This document shows positions 59,778 to 64,000 of a stretch of 64,000 nt of DNA, in pieces. Position 1 is the first letter of the stretch. Each line of letters begins with the position of its first letter. The notes under the pieces were generated by a model. It made no database searches. It was not told the DNA's origin and saw only the letters and a list, made by a program, of their open reading frames with translations. This DNA comes from Cololabis saira. Its lineage: Eukaryota > Chordata > Actinopteri > Beloniformes > Belonidae. Where the stretch lies: the NCBI RefSeq assembly GCF_033807715.1, contig NC_084591.1, positions 29,290,590 through 29,354,589 of the forward strand, read 5' to 3'. Position numbers and translations under genes: made by a program.

Positions 59778-61262
59778 TTAAAGGGGACCTATTATGAAAA
59801 ACACGTTTTTTCTTGCTTTAACATATATGAAGTGGGTCTCCCCTCAGCCTGCCAACTCAGCGAAGGAGTAAAGCAACCAAATTCTGCAGTGTCTGTACAG
59901 CCGCCCGGATGATCCTTCCAGTGTAATGTGACTTTTACAAGCCGTTCAGATTCTGCTCCCGTCGTGAGTCACGTCGGGAGCGATTTCCATAGGTTGTCCT
60001 CCACTGTTGAAACACTCTGCTGGGACAAGAACTCCGCCATTGTTTCGAAGCGGTGTATCGTGTGGCTGTTTCAACAACGAGGGACAGTAAAAATTAGGTT
60101 TTGCATTGACACTTACCCTCATAAAAGGATCAGTACCAACAGTACGGGACCCGGCAACTGCACACGAGTCAGCGGTAAGTGACGTCAATTTTTTATGTTA
60201 TTTATATTTGTCTACGGGTAACACCGGAGCTCCGGTGAGTAGATCCGGTGTCTCCAGTGTTACCTAATGGAGCCACTCACCGAAGCCACTCACCTGAGCT
60301 CCAGTGTTACCCGTTAGGTAACACCGAAGCTCTATTAGTAATCTTTTTTTTTCTGTCGATGGTTTCAGATCTTCCAAGCAATGCACCTGAAGCTGTTCAA
60401 CGACACCTTCAGAAGAAATGCACGGTCCTTCCTTGAGCCAGCAATAGTGCATAATTGTTATTTATCCACCCTACACCATACACAACTTGGTGTATATGAA
60501 CAGTGTATGGTGTATATAAGTGGTGTATATAATGTGTACAAATGTTATTTTACTTTTTTTAACAATAAAGTTGCCATTTGTGAACATTCAGTGTTGTGAT
60601 TTCTTTACAGTTAACATGATTCATTTGTCTTGTAACATAAGAAATGAAATGAGGAATCGGAGTAAAGAACTGTGGTGTACCTGTAGAATTCAATTAAAGC
60701 TTCCTGTGTGAATTAGTGTGAAGACAAGGTGACCCGGTCAGGGAACTAAAGGCTGATTTATGGTTCTGCGTTACACCAACGCAGAGCCTACGGCGTAGGG
60801 TATGCATCGATTTAACGCAGAACCGTAATATAGGCTTTAAGATCCCAGGGAGTCGTTTACACCGTGTCATAAATGTATGCGAGCTGTGTGACATCGGACG
60901 CTCTCTGTCCACACTGAAACCGTTAAACTCGCGGCCAGTTAGGACAGTCCAATACAAAAAAAATAAAGCAATGGAATTGATTTTGTCACTGACGCTCGCT
61001 CGCATGGGACACGCTTTAGTGTCCCATGCTGCTCTTCTAACCCAGAGCGAGGCTTTGTGCCCTCAGCGCAGAGCCTCATTATCATAGCCTCCCCTCCCCT
61101 CAGAATCCCTCATAGAGAAGAAGGTTAGAAGCGGTAAAAATAAAGACATGGCCCAGAGGCTGAATTTCTAATTTCTGTAGAAAAAACAATCAAAAGCTTG
61201 TTTTTAAGACATTCAAGGCCTGTTTCAAATATACATTAAAAAGCATAATAGGTCACCTTTAA
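59778..61262. mobile_element. piggyBac-type non-autonomous element (TTAA sites)
   Basis: The element is 59782-61258 (1477 bp). Its ends are aggggacctattatg and, reverse-complemented on the right, aggtgacctattatg (14 of 15 identical). It is flanked by TTAA on both sides (59778-59781, 61259-61262), the piggyBac hallmark. The interior has no transposase. It includes inverted GC-rich blocks near 60215-60330 (cggagctccgg; 'gtaacaccg' repeats in both orientations), a possible poly(A) signal region (aataaag at about 60564) and the complete 93-bp palindromic MITE (60747-60839). Confidence 0.85.
60747..60839. mobile_element. Complete palindromic MITE (93 bp)
   Basis: Its outer arms are inverted repeats: 'ggctgatttatggttctgcg' on the left pairs with 'cgcagaaccgtaatataggc' on the right. 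The inner part contains 'aacgcagagcctacggcgta'. It is the best copy of the family seen at 464-543, about 1936-1971 and 51918-51955. It is non-coding and short, and it lies inside a piggyBac-type element. Its own target duplication may be TAAA/TTTA at the margins, which is too short to be sure. Confidence 0.8.
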
Positions 61263-61420
61263 GTTTAAAAAATGGTTATCTTGGGTTGACTAGCAGACTC
61301 AAAGAATGGCAACACCTCTATGTAGGGCTGCACGATTAATCGTTAAAAAATTGCGATCTCGATTCATGCTTGAACGCAATCTCATTTCCAAATGACGACG
61401 ATTTAAAAAAAAAAAAAAAA

Positions 61421-63234
61421 TTAAAGCTGCAAGCAGCGATGAACGGGCCCTCGCACTCACGGCCACCGCCCCCCATAAGCATATCAGAAAAGACACCACC
61501 CACAACTTCCTATGTCAAACCATTCAAAAGTTATAGCAGAAAAAAGGGACAACCCATCAGAAGAAGGGGCGGGGCTAATTCCGGCCAATGAAGGTCAAGG
61601 ACTCCATAAAGAATCTGATGACACCACCCACGACTCTCTATGTCAAACCATTCCAAAGTTATAGCAGAAAATCGGGACAACCAATCAGAAGAAGGGGCGT
61701 GGCTAATTAAGGCCAACGAAGCTTATGGCAGATAAAAGTATTCTAGAGGGCGCTGTTGAGCCGTTAGGCCACGCCCATTAATGCAAACCATGAAATATCA
61801 AATTTATCGCCAAGTCTGGCTTGCATGCAAAATTTGGTGACTTTTGGAGAACTATCAAATATGGACCAATCACATGAAGGGGGGGCGCGCCTTTTGGCGT
61901 CTAGCGTCGCCACGGTTACACTTTTGAAAGAGAAAAGTAATGCGTGGTGTCGCAGGATGTAGACGCACATTTTGATGTATAACACACCTGGATGCACGTT
62001 ACGGTTCGGGCTGAATTAACTGCCGAAGGAATGGCATAAATTTCGCCAAAATGACACAATTTATTCAAAATGGCCGACTTCCTGTTCGGTTTCGGCCATG
62101 GCGCCAAGAGACTTTTCTTTTAGTTGTGAAATGATACAGGTGTGTAGCGATTTTCGTGCATGTACGTCAAACCATATTGTGGGGCTTGAGGCACAAAGTT
62201 TTCCGGGGGGCGCTGTTGAGCCATTTTGCCACGCCCATTAATGCAAACCATGAAAGATCAAATTTATCACCAGGCCTGGCTTGCATGCCAAATTTGGTGC
62301 CTTTTGGGGAACTATCAAATATGGACCAATCAGATGAAGGGGGGGTCCGCTTGTTGGCGTCTAGCGTCGCCACGGTAACACTTTTGAAAGAGAAAAGTAA
62401 TGCGTGTAGTCGCAGGATGGAGACGCACATTTTGATGTATAACACATCTGGGTTCACGATACGGTTCGGGCTGAATTAACTCTCGAAGGAATGGCATATA
62501 TTGCTCCGAAATTACGCAATTAATTCAGAATGTTCAAAATGGCCGACTTCCTGTTCGGTTTCGGCCATGGCGCCAAGAGACTTTTCTTTTAGTTGCGACA
62601 TGATACAGGAGTGTACCAATTTTCGTTCATGTACGTCAAACCGTATTATGGGGCTTGAGGCGCAAAGTTTTTTCTGTCTGAACCAACCAGATGAAGGGTG
62701 GCTGCGCTTTTTGGCGTCTCTCGTCGCCACGGTAACGCTTTTGAAAGAGAAAAGTAATGCTTGTAGTCGCAGGATGGAGACGCACATTTTGATGTATAAC
62801 ACACTTGGGTGCACGTTACGGTTCGGGCTGAATTAACTTTCGAAGGAATGGCATAAATTTCGCCAAAATGACACAACTAATTCAAAATGGCCGACTTCCT
62901 GTTCGGTTTCGGGCATGACGCCAAGAGACTTTTCTTTCAGTTGCGCCATGATACAGGTGTGTACCAATTTTCATGCATGTACGTCAAACCGCATTCTGGG
63001 GCTTGAGGCACAAAGTTTTCAAGGGGGCGCTGTTGAGCCATTTTGCCACGCCCATTAATGCAAACCATTAAATATCAAATTTTTCGCCAGGCCTGACTTG
63101 CATGCAAAATTTGGTGACTTTTTGGGCACGTTTAGGGGGGCAAAAAGGCCCTCCTTTCGTCAGAAAAATAAAGAAAGAAAAAAAATTCCTACAGATACAA
63201 TAGGGCCTTCGCACTGAAGGTGCTCGGGCCCTAA
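61421..63234 (+). mobile_element. Repeat-rich element inserted in hAT, class unknown
   Basis: Begins 'ttaaagctgcaagcagcgat' followed by 'gaacgggccctcgcac' and ends 'gggccttcgcac..gtgctcgggccctaa'; both ends are familiar from fish genomes. The right end has a short stem (agggcc/ggccct) just before CTAA. That is reminiscent of Helitron 3' ends, but no TC start or AT insertion site is proven. It has no protein-coding content. The interior is mostly tandem repeats: a 128-bp period (61492 and 61620) and a 460-bp period (61748 onward). Confidence 0.65.
61747..63125 (+). repeat. 460-bp internal tandem repeat, about 3 copies
   Basis: The unit starts 'gggcgctgttgagcc' at 61748, 62208 and 63025. The 61748-to-62208 spacing is exactly 460 bp. 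A third copy (about 62665-63024) lacks roughly 100 bp at its start, and only the beginning of a fourth is present. Shared internal blocks include 'ggcgtctagcgtcgccacgg', 'ttgatgtataacacac' and 'atggccgacttcctgttcgg'. Similar frames recur in each unit on both strands, but this reflects the repeat and not genes. Confidence 0.95.
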
Positions 63235-63423
63235 TAATAATATATATATTTTTTTTTTTTTAAAGATGGCTGCATAAAAAAAGGACTAGGCCTATGTTCT
63301 AGGTTGTTGTAGTCCTGTCATGGTCAACTATCATGTTGTCATGTTTGTTATATTTTGTTAATGATTGTGGATTACATTTGGAGAAACATCTACCTTTCTC
63401 ATCACCTGACACATATTGCACAT

Positions 63424-63975
63424 AAATATTGTTAAAATTGTTATTGTTAAAATGATTTAAAGACAAGAGAGATGTTTATTGTTTTTATGTTCAATGTCAG
63501 CTGTTACAGCAAAAAGCAGCCAGAGGAATAATTTGTTGCCTCAGAACTACAGGATCTGTTACAAGTCCCCTTTCTGAAAGGGTGTTCAACTCAGGGAGGA
63601 ACAAATATTGTTAAATTGTTATTATTGTTTAAATTATTTAAAGACAAGAGAGATGTTTATTGTTTTTATGTTCAATGTCAGTTGTTACAAAGTTGATGCC
63701 AGTCTTTTATCAGGCACCATCATATTTTTTGTAACGTTTACCTTTTGTATCGGCAGCTTCTTAATAGCAGCAAAAGGCAATGGGGGGTTCATCCCAGCCA
63801 GAGGAATAATTTGTTGCCTCAGAACTACAGGATCTGTTACAAGTCCCCTTTCTGAAAGGGTGTTCAACTCAGGGAGGAACAAATATTGTTCAAAATTGTT
63901 ATTATTGTTTAAATTATTCAAAGGTTTGTGTAAAGAAGACAAGAGATGTTTATTGTTATTATATTTTTGTTCAGC
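63424..63975 (+). repeat. Direct duplication within hAT 3' region
   Basis: Blocks beginning 'aaatattgttaaaattgtta' recur at about 63424, 63603 and 63881, and 'gaggaataatttgttgcctc' to 'caactcagggaggaacaaat' occurs at 63523-63606 and 63800-63883. The second unit has about 100 extra bases (63690-63798). The duplicated stretch includes the SERVFNSGRN coding segment, so the hAT C-terminal region exists twice. Confidence 0.85.
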
Positions 63976-64000
63976 TGTTGCAAAGTTAAAGTAATAAGTG

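Larger units (their letters stand above)
61323..64000 (+). mobile_element. hAT element, open at right window edge
   Basis: The left end tagggctgcacgattaatcg is the typical terminus of a widespread teleost hAT family; the candidate 8-bp target before it is cctctatg. It is interrupted at about 61421-63234 by another element and continues after it. At 63830-63890 the plus strand encodes TGSVTSPLSERVFNSGRNKY, resembling the hAT C-terminal dimerisation motif (SERVFS..G). The right end lies outside the window, so target duplication and length cannot be checked. Confidence 0.6.

Noticed and set aside
62156..62836. Two similar plus-strand frames and matching minus-strand frames as a gene family
   Set aside because: The similarity arises because they are the same 460-bp tandem repeat read in each unit; frames are not maintained by coding constraint as far as can be seen.

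Overview
The window reads as nuclear DNA of a ray-finned (teleost) fish. It is AT-rich, has no dense coding, and is crowded with repeat classes typical of teleosts: Tc1-like transposons, hAT elements with 8-bp target duplications, a PIF/Harbinger element, a TTAA-flanked piggyBac-type element, Rex3 and L2/CR1-type LINE fragments, a tRNA-headed SINE, and long microsatellites. I found no host protein-coding exon that I can name. Nothing supports an operon, CRISPR array or other prokaryotic system.

Layout. 1-1260: a LINE 3'-tail-like stretch, a palindromic MITE fragment, then the only CpG-island-like segment (about 780-1260), a candidate promoter/first exon with a possible splice donor on the minus strand. 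1270-4610: interlocked repeats, namely an inverted-repeat pair interrupted by a complete hAT MITE (1512-2081) and a tandem duplication of an approximately 0.8-kb unit. 4.6-14 kb: two diverged copies of one non-autonomous repeat (5560-6370, 11225-11640), a minus-strand L2-type LINE end (9083-9735), and a Tc1-like transposase relic (11878-13757) split by a minus-strand LINE. 14-39 kb: mostly unique non-coding DNA, with an L2-type fragment (20190-20600), Tc1 relics (20790-21360, 35440-35760), a hAT MITE carrying a 41-bp minisatellite (23828-24468), a Rex3 3' end (31742-32165) and a cluster of an iterated short motif (36466-36713). 39.8-40.7 kb: an element with long inverted termini. 46.4-48.2 kb: a Rex3 relic interrupted by an approximately 1-kb element of unknown class. 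51.2-52.5 kb: a PIF/Harbinger element with a Myb/SANT-like reading frame. 55.8-64 kb: an almost continuous transposon pile-up.

The best-supported structure is the nest at 57043-59520. A Tc1-like element was invaded by a hAT element (exact 8-bp duplication), the hAT transposase was interrupted by a reverse-oriented tRNA-type SINE, and that SINE carries a perfect foldback with 45-bp arms. Further right, a piggyBac-type element contains a 93-bp palindromic MITE that also occurs, in pieces, inside the Harbinger element, inside the first hAT and on its own near the left edge. The rightmost hAT element (from 61323) is opened by an approximately 1.8-kb element with 460-bp internal tandem repeats and runs off the window.

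Family names rest on recognised protein motifs, termini and target-site duplications read directly from the sequence. No database search was possible. None of the transposase or reverse-transcriptase copies appears intact, so the window looks like a graveyard of mobile elements in a gene-poor region, possibly upstream of a minus-strand gene starting in the CpG island.
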